Below, piece after piece: positions 25,848 to 33,690 of a stretch of DNA of 64,000 nucleotides; positions within the stretch are counted from its first letter, which is position 1, and every line of letters begins with the position of its first letter. The notes under the pieces were generated by a model, which saw only the letters and a program-made list of their open reading frames with translations, was not told the DNA's origin and searched no databases. Made by a program: the position numbers and the translations under genes. This DNA is from Versatilivorator sp963663845. Its GTDB lineage: Bacteria; Acidobacteriota; Terriglobia; Versatilivoradales; Versatilivoraceae. The DNA lies in contig OY760650.2 of NCBI GenBank assembly GCA_963663845.2, positions 2,728,001 through 2,792,000 on the forward strand. Direction: 5' to 3'.

Positions 25848-27269
25848 ATGTCGATGCGAAAAGGGAACGGAGAGGGTTGTCCAGGGTATGCCGGCGCTCC
25901 GCTGACCCGGCGCGAGGTGCTCAAGCAGGCCGCCAACGGTTTCGGAATGCTGGCGCTGTCTTCGCTCATGGCCGACGAAGCCTACGCCGGGCTGGTTCCC
26001 ACTCCCACGGCCAGGCCTCATTTTCCCTCCAGGGTGAAGAACGTCATCCTCTGCTTCATGCCGGGAGGGGTCTCCCACATGGATACCTTCGACCCCAAGC
26101 CCAAGCTGAACGAGCTGCACGGCCAGCTTTCGGGAGACGGGCAGAGAACCTGGCAGGGGTGCCCCTGGAGCTTCCAGCGCTACGGACAGTCGGGGATGCC
26201 CGTCAGCGAGCTGCTCCCCCATATCGCCACCTGCGTGGACGACCTGGCCGTGGTCCGCTCCATGGTCTCCGGGTTCCCGCTCCATCCCCGGGGCAACATC
26301 CTCTTCCACACCGGCAGGAACGTGGGAGGCCATCCCAGCCTGGGGTCCTGGATCACCTACGCCCTGGGCAGCGAGAACAGGAACCTGCCCGGATACGTAT
26401 TGCTGCACACCGGAGATATTCCCCCCGGCGGCCTGGAGAATTTCTCCAACGGGTTCCTGCCGGCCACCCACCAGGCCCTGCCCGTCAAGGCCGAGGGCAA
26501 CGCCATCGACAACCTGGCGGCTTCCGATAACCCGCGGCTGCAGCAGGCCAAGCTGGACCTGCTCCTGGACCAGGACCGGTCCTTCGGCGCCTCGGCCGGC
26601 GGCGACGACGCCGTGGAGGCGGCCATCCGCAACTACGAGATGGCCTACCGCATGCAGTCGCTGGTGCCGGACGTTCTGGACCTGGACAAGGAGACCGAGG
26701 CCACCAAGCGTCTCTACGGCCTGGACACCACCAACAAGGACAAGCGGAACTACAGCCTGCAGTGTCTGCGGGCCCGCCGGCTGGTGGAGGAAGGGGTGCG
26801 CTTCGTGGAGATCACCTGCCCGGTCCTGTTCGGGCAGAACAACGGGACCTGGGATCAGCACTCCTACCTGAAGCGCGGCCACGAAGCCAACGCCCTGGTG
26901 ACGGACCAGGCGGTGGCGGCGCTGATCAAGGACCTCAAGTCCCGCGGCATGCTGGAGGAGACGCTGCTCATCTGGGGCACCGAGTTCGGGCGCACCCCCG
27001 ACAGCTCCAACGGCGACGGCCGCGACCACCTGGAAACCGCCTTCACCATCTTCATGGCCGGCGGGGGCATCAAGGGTGGAACGCTCTACGGCGAGACCGA
27101 CGAGATCGGCAAGAAAGCGGTGGAGAACGTCACCACCGTGCACGACCTCCACGCCACCATCCTCCACCTGGTAGGCCTCGACCACGAGAAGCTGACCTAC
27201 CGCTTCGGCGGGCGGGACCTCAGCCTCACCGACGTCCACGGCAACCTGATCCGACCCATCCTGGCGTAG
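25848..27269 (+). CDS. DUF1501 family protein, Tat-exported
   Basis: This 473-residue protein has a twin-arginine signal (TRREVLKQAANGFGMLALSS) and the alkaline-phosphatase-superfamily-like DUF1501 fold. Motifs seen include MPGGVSHMDTFDPKP, the central NNGTWDQHSYLKRGHE, and IWGTEFGRTPDSSNGDGRDH, which carry the likely metal ligands. It lies 9 bases after the PSCyt gene, the usual pairing, and the two products are assumed to act together outside the cytoplasm. The biochemical role is not established. Confidence 0.9.
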   Translation: MSMRKGNGEGCPGYAGAPLTRREVLKQAANGFGMLALSSLMADEAYAGLVPTPTARPHFPSRVKNVILCFMPGGVSHMDTFDPKPKLNELHGQLSGDGQRTWQGCPWSFQRYGQSGMPVSELLPHIATCVDDLAVVRSMVSGFPLHPRGNILFHTGRNVGGHPSLGSWITYALGSENRNLPGYVLLHTGDIPPGGLENFSNGFLPATHQALPVKAEGNAIDNLAASDNPRLQQAKLDLLLDQDRSFGASAGGDDAVEAAIRNYEMAYRMQSLVPDVLDLDKETEATKRLYGLDTTNKDKRNYSLQCLRARRLVEEGVRFVEITCPVLFGQNNGTWDQHSYLKRGHEANALVTDQAVAALIKDLKSRGMLEETLLIWGTEFGRTPDSSNGDGRDHLETAFTIFMAGGGIKGGTLYGETDEIGKKAVENVTTVHDLHATILHLVGLDHEKLTYRFGGRDLSLTDVHGNLIRPILA

Positions 27270-27430
27270 CCCGCATCCAACCGGAATCAGCCTTCCTTCC
27301 AATCCCGGCGAGAGCGCTGCGTCAGCGGACGCTGATCCGCCGCGCACGCGGCTGTGGGAGCGGCGGATCGAGACGTCCAATGGCTTCGCCCGGCTGACGC
27401 CCGGGGTGCGGGCAGTGTTTTCTTGGAGAG

Positions 27431-27960
27431 GCATTGCGTTCCGGGAGGGGTGCTTCCTAATCGCCGCATTCGCGGCTGTGGCAGTGCAGGGATCATACGA
27501 CCCCAGGCTTACGCCTGGGGCTACATGCGGGCGCAGCTCCGCTGCTCTATAAGGATGGCCCGTAGGTGGCATCTCGCCAAACAACCCACGTCAACCGCAG
27601 CTTCGCAGCTCTCCCCGAACCCACAACACTGCAAGGGGAAACATGCTTGTTTATTGGAATATTTCCCCGGGCGTCAGTCCAGAGATTCCAGCCCCGGGCG
27701 TCAACCCATGGGACGCGGAGGTAACGTAGAGGAGTAGAGCCGCGAACGCGGCGGCAGCAAACATCGGCATACCAACCTCAAGCGCAAGCCCGCTACTCAT
27801 CTGCAAAAACGCAGCATGAGCCAGCTACCTTGACAGCCGCGAACGCGGCGACAACATGTAGCCGTGGGCGTGAGCCCATGGGACGCGGAGGTCACGCACA
27901 GAAGTCGAGCCGCGAAGCGACGACAACACGTAGCCGTGAACGTCAGCCCATGGGACTCGG
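27431..27960 (+). repeat. Dispersed repeat B, copy 2
   Basis: This copy shares with copy 1 the order of modules: GCATTGCGTTCCGGGAGGGG, CGCCGCATTCGCGGCTGTGG, GCTCTATAAGGATGGCCCGT, CCGCGAACGCGGCG and TAGCCGTGGGCGTGAGCCCA. It has the same orientation as copy 1, so the two copies bracket the PSCyt/DUF1501 pair as direct repeats. The remaining spacer (27270-27430 and 27961-28070) shows nothing recognisable. Confidence 0.8.
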
Positions 27961-28070
27961 TCTTGCCTCCCGCCCCCCACCCGTATACAGTATTTCCCGG
28001 CAAACGTCTTCCTGCCGGCCGCGGCAGTCCCGGGCGGCTCGGCAAAACCCAAGCCGGACGGAGGAAACGA

Positions 28071-28511
28071 GTGGCTTCAGGCCCCCAGAGGCCGGTTGGA
28101 TGGTTGGTTGCGGCGGCGCTGGCGGCCTTGGCCCTGCAGGGCGCCTGCATTCCGGTGGGAGAGGACACGATAGAAGTCACGGCCTCGGCCTACAGCTCCC
28201 ATCGCAACCAGACCGACAATACTCCCTACGTGGCCGCTTGGGGAGACCGGCTGAAACCGGGCATGAGATCCATCGCCGTCTCCCGGGACCTGATTCCGCT
28301 GGGCTTCGTTCGCGGAGCGCGGGTGAGGATCGAGGGGTTCCCCGGCCGGCGCTTCGTGGTCCTGGACAAGATGCACTATCGCTGGCGCCGGCGCATCGAC
28401 ATCTACATGGGTGACGACCTCGAGGCGGCGCGGAAGTGGGGAAAGCGCCGGCTTCGAGTCCACTATTTCTCCAGTTGGATTCGGAAGAGCGCCAAGCCCG
28501 ACAAGCGCTGA
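28071..28511 (+). CDS. 3D-domain (RlpA/MltA-like barrel) exported protein
   Basis: This 146-residue protein has a hydrophobic export signal ending in LALQGAC, which may be a lipoprotein site, though the residues before the cysteine are not ideal. It then has a 3D domain (VTASAYSSHRNQTDNTPYVA, RSIAVSRDLIPLGFVRGARV, then VVLDKMHYRWRRRIDIYMGD). The aspartates of the domain are VLDK, RIDIYMGD and the next D. Such domains occur in peptidoglycan-cutting lytic transglycosylases. The GTG at 28071 is chosen because GGAGG lies 6 bases upstream and upstream codons fall in repeat B. Confidence 0.75.
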   Translation: MASGPQRPVGWLVAAALAALALQGACIPVGEDTIEVTASAYSSHRNQTDNTPYVAAWGDRLKPGMRSIAVSRDLIPLGFVRGARVRIEGFPGRRFVVLDKMHYRWRRRIDIYMGDDLEAARKWGKRRLRVHYFSSWIRKSAKPDKR

Positions 28512-28527
28512 AGCGGAGCTTGAAAGC

Positions 28528-29571
28528 GTGAATACGACATCCTATCGGGCGGGGATCATCGGCCTGGGGTTTATCGGCGCCGCCGACCAGACCTCCGGCG
28601 ATGCCCTGGGGCAACAGGTGGAGAACCTGGACGGCACCCACCTGGGGGCCCTTGCAGGAAATCCGAGAATTCAACTGGTGGCGGGAAGCAGCCGAGATGA
28701 GGGACGCCGGTCCCGCTTCGAAGAGCGCGCCGGAGTTGCCAGCTACGCCGACTGGCGGGAGATGGTTGCCGCCGAAGCCCTCGACCTGGTGAGCGTGGCC
28801 ACCTACACGCCGGTGCATGAGGAAATCACCGTGGCGTGCGCCCGCGCCGGGGTCCGGGCCATCTACTGCGAAAAGCCCATGGCCTCCCGCGTCTCCGAGG
28901 GAGATCGGATGCTGCGGGCCTGCCGGGAGTCGGGATCCCTGCTGGCAATCAACCACAACCGGCGCTTTCATCCCAACTATCGCCGCCTGCGCGATCTGAT
29001 CGGCGATGGGGGACTGGGTGAGCTGACCTCGGTCAACGTGCAGTGGAGCAGCGGGCGCCTGGGCAATGTCGGCACCCACCTGTTCGACGCCATCCGCATG
29101 GTCACCGGCCGGCGGGTGGAAGCCGTCTCGGGGACCCTGGATCTGTCGGGGAAGCCCGACTGCCGCGGTCCCGCCTTTCAGGACCCCGGCGGATGGGGCT
29201 CGATGCGCCTGGAGGGCGGGGTGATGGTCACCGTGGATGCCTCCGACTACGCCAGGGTCCCCATGAGCCTGAGCATCAACGGAAGCGAGGGACGGGCCCT
29301 GACCGGAGGGGACGAAGTGAGCCTGGAGTACTGGGACGGCCGGCGGGAACAGTGGCCCAGCTTGCGCAGTCAGGCCAACGGGATGGACCGGGCCGTGCAG
29401 GAGATCGTGGCCTGGTTGGACGGCCGCGGGTCCTTCGCCTACGACGCCGCAGAAGCCTTGCAGGTCCTGGAGAGTATCGTGGCTTTCCACGTCTCCCACG
29501 ACCGCTCGGGGGCCTGGACGGAGCTGCCGCTACAGGGAGAGGACCGAAACCGCCTGTTGAACAGCGGCTGA
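28528..29571 (+). CDS. Gfo/Idh/MocA family oxidoreductase
   Basis: This 347-residue NAD(P)-dependent oxidoreductase has the N-terminal Rossmann loop GIIGLGFIGAAD. The catalytic EKP motif is in AIYCEKPMASR, and the C-terminal domain carries the HNRRFHPNY and GTHLFDAIRM segments usual for sugar or inositol dehydrogenases. The loop after GLGFIGAAD (DALGQQVENLDGTHLGALAG) is longer than usual. The GTG start at 28528 has a GGAG site 10 bases upstream. Substrate unknown. Confidence 0.85.
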   Translation: MNTTSYRAGIIGLGFIGAADQTSGDALGQQVENLDGTHLGALAGNPRIQLVAGSSRDEGRRSRFEERAGVASYADWREMVAAEALDLVSVATYTPVHEEITVACARAGVRAIYCEKPMASRVSEGDRMLRACRESGSLLAINHNRRFHPNYRRLRDLIGDGGLGELTSVNVQWSSGRLGNVGTHLFDAIRMVTGRRVEAVSGTLDLSGKPDCRGPAFQDPGGWGSMRLEGGVMVTVDASDYARVPMSLSINGSEGRALTGGDEVSLEYWDGRREQWPSLRSQANGMDRAVQEIVAWLDGRGSFAYDAAEALQVLESIVAFHVSHDRSGAWTELPLQGEDRNRLLNSG

Positions 29572-29586
29572 GAGCTGCCCGATCTC

Positions 29587-30918
29587 TCAGGCGCCCTTCA
29601 CCCGGTCCAGCGCCTTGTCCATGGCCGCGATCAGCCCGCTGATTTGCTCGCTCCCCATGGGCAGCGACAAGGCGCACATGCTCAGGGTGTGGCTCAGGAA
29701 GTACCCTTCCTTCAGCAAGGCCAGGAAGACCTGGTGGCTCAGGGCCCGGTCGGCGCGGGCCAAGTCGCGGTAGGTCTCCAGCTTGCCCTCGACGAAGTAG
29801 ATGCTGAAGACCGAGCCCGTATGGATGGCCTGAGCCTGGACGCCCCGGCGGGCGAAGAGGTGGTTCAACCCGGCGGTCAACCGGTCCGCCAGGTCGTTGA
29901 GGTGGTCGAAGGCCTCGGGCGTCAGTTCTCGCAGGGTGGCCAGGCCGGCGGCCATGGTCATGGGGTTGGCGCTGAAGCTTCCGCTCTGGGAAAAGCCGGT
30001 CGGGCCCCGGCCGGGATCCAGCAGGTCCATGAGGTCGGCCCGGCCGCCGAATGCCCCCACCGGGAACCCTCCCCCCACGATCTTCCCGAAGCAGGTCAGG
30101 TCGGGATCGATTCCGAATTGTTCTTGCAGTCCGCCTCTGCCGGCGCGAAAGCCGACGATTTCGTCGAAAATCAGCAGCAGCCCGTGCCTGCGGGCGATCT
30201 CTCTCACGGCGCGGGCGAAATCCGGCCGAACCGGGAGCATCCCCGCCTTGGGGTCGAAGATGACGCAGGCCAGGTCCCGGGCGTGTGCTTCGATCAGCCT
30301 GGCGACGGCGGCCTCGTCGTTGTAGGGAAGCACCAGCACCTCGCCGGCCGCGTGGGGCGACATCCCTCCAGCGCCGGGCACGGAATGGGGAGCCTCCATC
30401 GGTCCGGCCCGGTCCACGGGCGGAAACACGCTGACTTCCACCGCGTCGTGGCTGCCGTGGTAGCCGCCTTCGAACTTGGCGATCCTGGACTTTCGGCTGA
30501 ATCCCCGGGCCAGCCGAACCGCGTGCAGGGTGGCTTCGGTGCCGGAGTTCACGAACCGGACCCGGTCCAGGCTGGCGACCCGACGGCACATTTCGGCGGC
30601 CATGTCGGTCTCGATGCCCGTCGGGGCGCCGAGGGCGGTTCCCTGTTCCAACTGGGAGCGAACGGCCTCCATGACGTTGGGGTGGTTGTGGCCCAGGATC
30701 TGGGTGGAGTGGTGGTTGGCGAAGTCCACGTAGCGATGCCCGTCGATGTCTTCCAGGAAGCACCCCCGGCCCCTGGACATGGTCAGGGGGTAGGGCTGAT
30801 AGAAGTAGGCGCCCTTGGCCGGTCCGGCGTTCACCGCCCGCCCCCGTCGAAAGGCGTCGGCCGAGTTGGGCGTGCGCCTCCTGTATTCCTCTTCCACCGA
30901 GATCACTGGCTCCGTCAT
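29587..30918 (-). CDS. HemL-like class III PLP aminotransferase
   Basis: This 443-residue PLP enzyme is related to glutamate-1-semialdehyde aminomutase. It has NSGTEATLHAVRLARG, KFEGGYHGSHDAVEVS, FDEIVGFRAGRGG and the PLP lysine in FGKIVGGGFPVGAFGG. The C-terminal part differs from authentic HemL, so an aminotransferase or mutase acting on another substrate is likely. The ATG at 30918 is chosen because family similarity begins just after it. It converges with the Gfo/Idh gene and is divergent from the cytochrome c gene. Confidence 0.83.
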   Translation of the reverse strand: MTEPVISVEEEYRRRTPNSADAFRRGRAVNAGPAKGAYFYQPYPLTMSRGRGCFLEDIDGHRYVDFANHHSTQILGHNHPNVMEAVRSQLEQGTALGAPTGIETDMAAEMCRRVASLDRVRFVNSGTEATLHAVRLARGFSRKSRIAKFEGGYHGSHDAVEVSVFPPVDRAGPMEAPHSVPGAGGMSPHAAGEVLVLPYNDEAAVARLIEAHARDLACVIFDPKAGMLPVRPDFARAVREIARRHGLLLIFDEIVGFRAGRGGLQEQFGIDPDLTCFGKIVGGGFPVGAFGGRADLMDLLDPGRGPTGFSQSGSFSANPMTMAAGLATLRELTPEAFDHLNDLADRLTAGLNHLFARRGVQAQAIHTGSVFSIYFVEGKLETYRDLARADRALSHQVFLALLKEGYFLSHTLSMCALSLPMGSEQISGLIAAMDKALDRVKGA

Positions 30919-31053
30919 GATGGTGCCCTTTCCGGAATTGAATAGCGATGAGGTTCCGATCCTGCTCCAGGCCGAACAGCGCCATGCCGTTTGTACCAGT
31001 TTCCCGCCCCCGGGCGCCAGTGAAACCTCCGCCGTTCGGGCGCCGGCCGCCTT

Positions 31054-31082
31054 TTGACTTCCGGGGAGCCTTGCCATAAAAT
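31054..31082 (+). promoter_or_regulatory. Predicted sigma70 promoter of the cytochrome c / PQQ dehydrogenase pair
   Basis: TTGACT (31054-31059), a 17-base spacer and TAAAAT (31077-31082) predict transcription from about 31089, some 20 bases before the ATG at 31110. A GAGGT ribosome site lies in between. Confidence 0.65.
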
Positions 31083-31109
31083 CGCCCGCAATTCTCCGGT
31101 GAGGTAAGC

Positions 31110-31958
31110 ATGCGAACTCTCGCGAGACGGTTGCCGTTTTCGGCTCTTGTCATCCTGGCTGTCGTCCTGGGATCGACCGCTGCCCTCCCGTCACCGGCGG
31201 TGGCGGAGGAAGAGGAGAGGAAGCAGAACCCCTACAAGGGGAACCCGGACGACATTCTGGTGGGGAAAGGCCTCTTCCGCTACTACTGCGCCGGCTGCCA
31301 CGGCATGGAGGGCGGCGGGGGATTCCGCGGCCCCGACCTGGTTCGAGGGCGGCTCACCCATGTCGTGGACGATCACGACATGCTGGAGGTGGTGAGGAAC
31401 GGAATCCAGGGAACCCAGATGCCGGCCCAGACGCTTCCCGACAGCAACCTGTGGCGCATGATCGCCTTCATCACCGATCTCCGCTCCAAGGCCCGTCCTC
31501 AGGATCTGAGCGGGAACTGGGAGTCGGGACGGGAGATCTTCAACGGCAAGGGGTTCTGCTCCGCTTGCCACATGGTCCGGGGAGAGGGAGGCCGCTTCGG
31601 CCCTGACCTGACGGGCATCGGAAGCACTCGCCCCTGGGAGTCTTTCCGGGAAGCCGTGCGGGAGCCCAGCGCTCAGTTCAAGAACGTCCTCCAGGCGGAC
31701 GGGCGGATGGCGGGCGGCTACGAGTCGGTCCGGCTGGTGACCTCCGAGGGAAAGCGGATTACCGGCGTCGTCCGCAACGAGGACACCTACACCATCCAGG
31801 TGCTGGACCAGCAGGAGAACTACTACAGCTATCGCAAGAGCGAGCTGCGGGAACTCACCCACCTGGACCATTCGCTGATGCCGGTCTATGCGGAAAGCGC
31901 GCTTTCCGACCAGGACTTGAGGGATCTGCTGATCTTCCTCACTCGGCCGGCGGAATGA
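31110..31958 (+). CDS. Diheme cytochrome c, exported
   Basis: This 282-residue protein has a signal peptide (ALVILAVVLGSTAALPSPAVA) and two c-type heme sites: CAGCH at about residue 63 and CSACH at about residue 150. The distal methionines are likely those in GTQMPAQTLPD and DHSLMPVYAESALSD. A haem-binding, DUF-like insert with NYYSYRKSELREL lies in the C-terminal half, as in Planctomycete-type domains (TIGR02603-like). It lies 106 bases upstream of a PQQ dehydrogenase and probably accepts its electrons. Confidence 0.85.
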   Translation: MRTLARRLPFSALVILAVVLGSTAALPSPAVAEEEERKQNPYKGNPDDILVGKGLFRYYCAGCHGMEGGGGFRGPDLVRGRLTHVVDDHDMLEVVRNGIQGTQMPAQTLPDSNLWRMIAFITDLRSKARPQDLSGNWESGREIFNGKGFCSACHMVRGEGGRFGPDLTGIGSTRPWESFREAVREPSAQFKNVLQADGRMAGGYESVRLVTSEGKRITGVVRNEDTYTIQVLDQQENYYSYRKSELRELTHLDHSLMPVYAESALSDQDLRDLLIFLTRPAE

Positions 31959-32064
31959 AGGTTTCCGGGAAGATGGATTCGAGTTGGCCGGATAGAGCCG
32001 CCGCGGGCGCTCCCTTCCCGGGCGGGCCGGCTGGCGCAGGAGCGATATCCCAAGAGGAGAACCA

Positions 32065-33678
32065 ATGAAGCGAACCTGGTTTGTGCCGGCGGTATGCCTG
32101 TGGCTGACGTTTCCCGGCTTGACCGGCTTGTCCCGGGCGGGCGAAGTGACCAGCCAACGATTGGTGCGGGCCCTGGAGGAGCCGCAGAACTGGCTCACCT
32201 ACCGGGGGGACTACAGCGGCCGCAACTACCGCCCGCTCAAGCAGATTCACAAGGGTAACGTGACCGACCTGCGGGTCGACTGGGTGTTTCAGACCGGCGT
32301 GGGGGCTGCCGCCAAGTTCCAGACCGTCCCCCTGGTGGTGGACGGGATGATGTACATCACCGCTCCCTACAACAACGGCTACGCCCTGGACGCTCGAACC
32401 GGCCGGCGACTGTGGAGATACCAGCGCAGCCTGCCCGACCAGAGCCTCTGCTGCGGGCCCATCAATCGAGGCTTCGCCCTGCTGCGGGACAAGCTGTTCA
32501 TGGCCACCCTCGACTCCCACCTGGTGGCCCTGGACACCAAGACCGGAAACGTGCTCTGGGACATCGAGCGGGCCGACTACCGAATCGGCTACAGCTCCAC
32601 CGGGGCTCCCCTCATCGTCAAGGACAAGGTCATCATCGGAACCGGCGGCGGCGAATACGGCGTCCGCGGTTTCCTGGATGCCTACGACCCCGACACCGGC
32701 AAGCGGCTGTGGCGGTTCTGGACCATTCCGGCGGCCGGAGAGCCCGGCTCGGAAACCTGGCTGGGAGATTCCTGGAAGACGGGCGGGGCGCCCACCTGGA
32801 TGACGGGAACCTACGATCCCGAGCTGGACCTGCTCTACTGGTGCACCGGCAACCCGGCCCCCGATCTCAACGGGGAGACCCGCCTGGGCGACAATCTCTA
32901 CTCGGCCTCGGTGGTGGCGCTGGACCCCGACACCGGCAAGATGCAGTGGTACTTCCAGTTCACGCCTCACGACGTCCACGACTGGGACGCCAACGAGGTT
33001 CCGGTGCTCCTGGACCTGGAAATGGACGGCAAGCCCAGAAAGCTGCTGGTCCAGTCCAATCGCAACGGCTTCTACTACGTCCTGGACAGGGAAACAGGAG
33101 AGTTCCTCCACGCCAATGCGGTGGCTCGGGTCACCTGGGCCTCCGGAATCGATGCCAAGGGGCGTCCCATGGTGCTTCCCGACACCGCCCCCACCCCGGA
33201 GGGCAACCGCCAGTGCCCGGGGATGGGAGGAGGGTCCAACTGGATGGCGCCTTCCTACAATCCCGACGCCGGGCTGCTCTACGTGGTGGTCCGGGAGGAG
33301 TGCACCGACTACTTCAGCAGCGAGCAGGAGCTGGAGCCGGGGCATTTCTGGCTGGGGAGCTTCCCTCGAGTCAAGCCCGACGAGGATACCTGGGGGGTGG
33401 TCAAGGCCCTGGCGCCCACCACCGGAGAGGTCCAGTGGGAGTTCAAGTTCCACACGCCGACCTGGGCGGGGACGCTCTCCACCGCGGGAGGACTGGTCTT
33501 CGTGGGCGACATGGAGGGCTATCTCACCGCGCTGGATGCCCACACCGGCAAGAGCCTGTGGCGGTTCCAGACCGGGTCGCCCATCACCACCCACCCCATC
33601 ACCTACATGCTGGACGGCAGGCAGATCGTGGCCGTGGCCGCCGGCAGCAATCTCTTCACCTTCAGCCTGGCGCCCTGA
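32065..33678 (+). CDS. PQQ-dependent alcohol dehydrogenase (quinoprotein)
   Basis: This 537-residue exported protein is an eight-blade beta-propeller with tryptophan-docking repeats (ALDARTGRRLWRYQ, ALDTKTGNVLWDIE and others). The vicinal disulfide CC pair is in SLCCGPINRG. Likely metal and PQQ ligands are E in GGGEYGVRG, N in CTGNPAPD and the catalytic D in HDWDANEVP. The D-x-D in that last motif resembles lanthanide-dependent enzymes. No heme-binding domain is fused, so electrons probably go to the upstream cytochrome c. Substrate is an alcohol or similar; exact identity is unknown. Confidence 0.88.
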   Translation: MKRTWFVPAVCLWLTFPGLTGLSRAGEVTSQRLVRALEEPQNWLTYRGDYSGRNYRPLKQIHKGNVTDLRVDWVFQTGVGAAAKFQTVPLVVDGMMYITAPYNNGYALDARTGRRLWRYQRSLPDQSLCCGPINRGFALLRDKLFMATLDSHLVALDTKTGNVLWDIERADYRIGYSSTGAPLIVKDKVIIGTGGGEYGVRGFLDAYDPDTGKRLWRFWTIPAAGEPGSETWLGDSWKTGGAPTWMTGTYDPELDLLYWCTGNPAPDLNGETRLGDNLYSASVVALDPDTGKMQWYFQFTPHDVHDWDANEVPVLLDLEMDGKPRKLLVQSNRNGFYYVLDRETGEFLHANAVARVTWASGIDAKGRPMVLPDTAPTPEGNRQCPGMGGGSNWMAPSYNPDAGLLYVVVREECTDYFSSEQELEPGHFWLGSFPRVKPDEDTWGVVKALAPTTGEVQWEFKFHTPTWAGTLSTAGGLVFVGDMEGYLTALDAHTGKSLWRFQTGSPITTHPITYMLDGRQIVAVAAGSNLFTFSLAP

Positions 33679-33690
33679 GATCAGCTTGAT

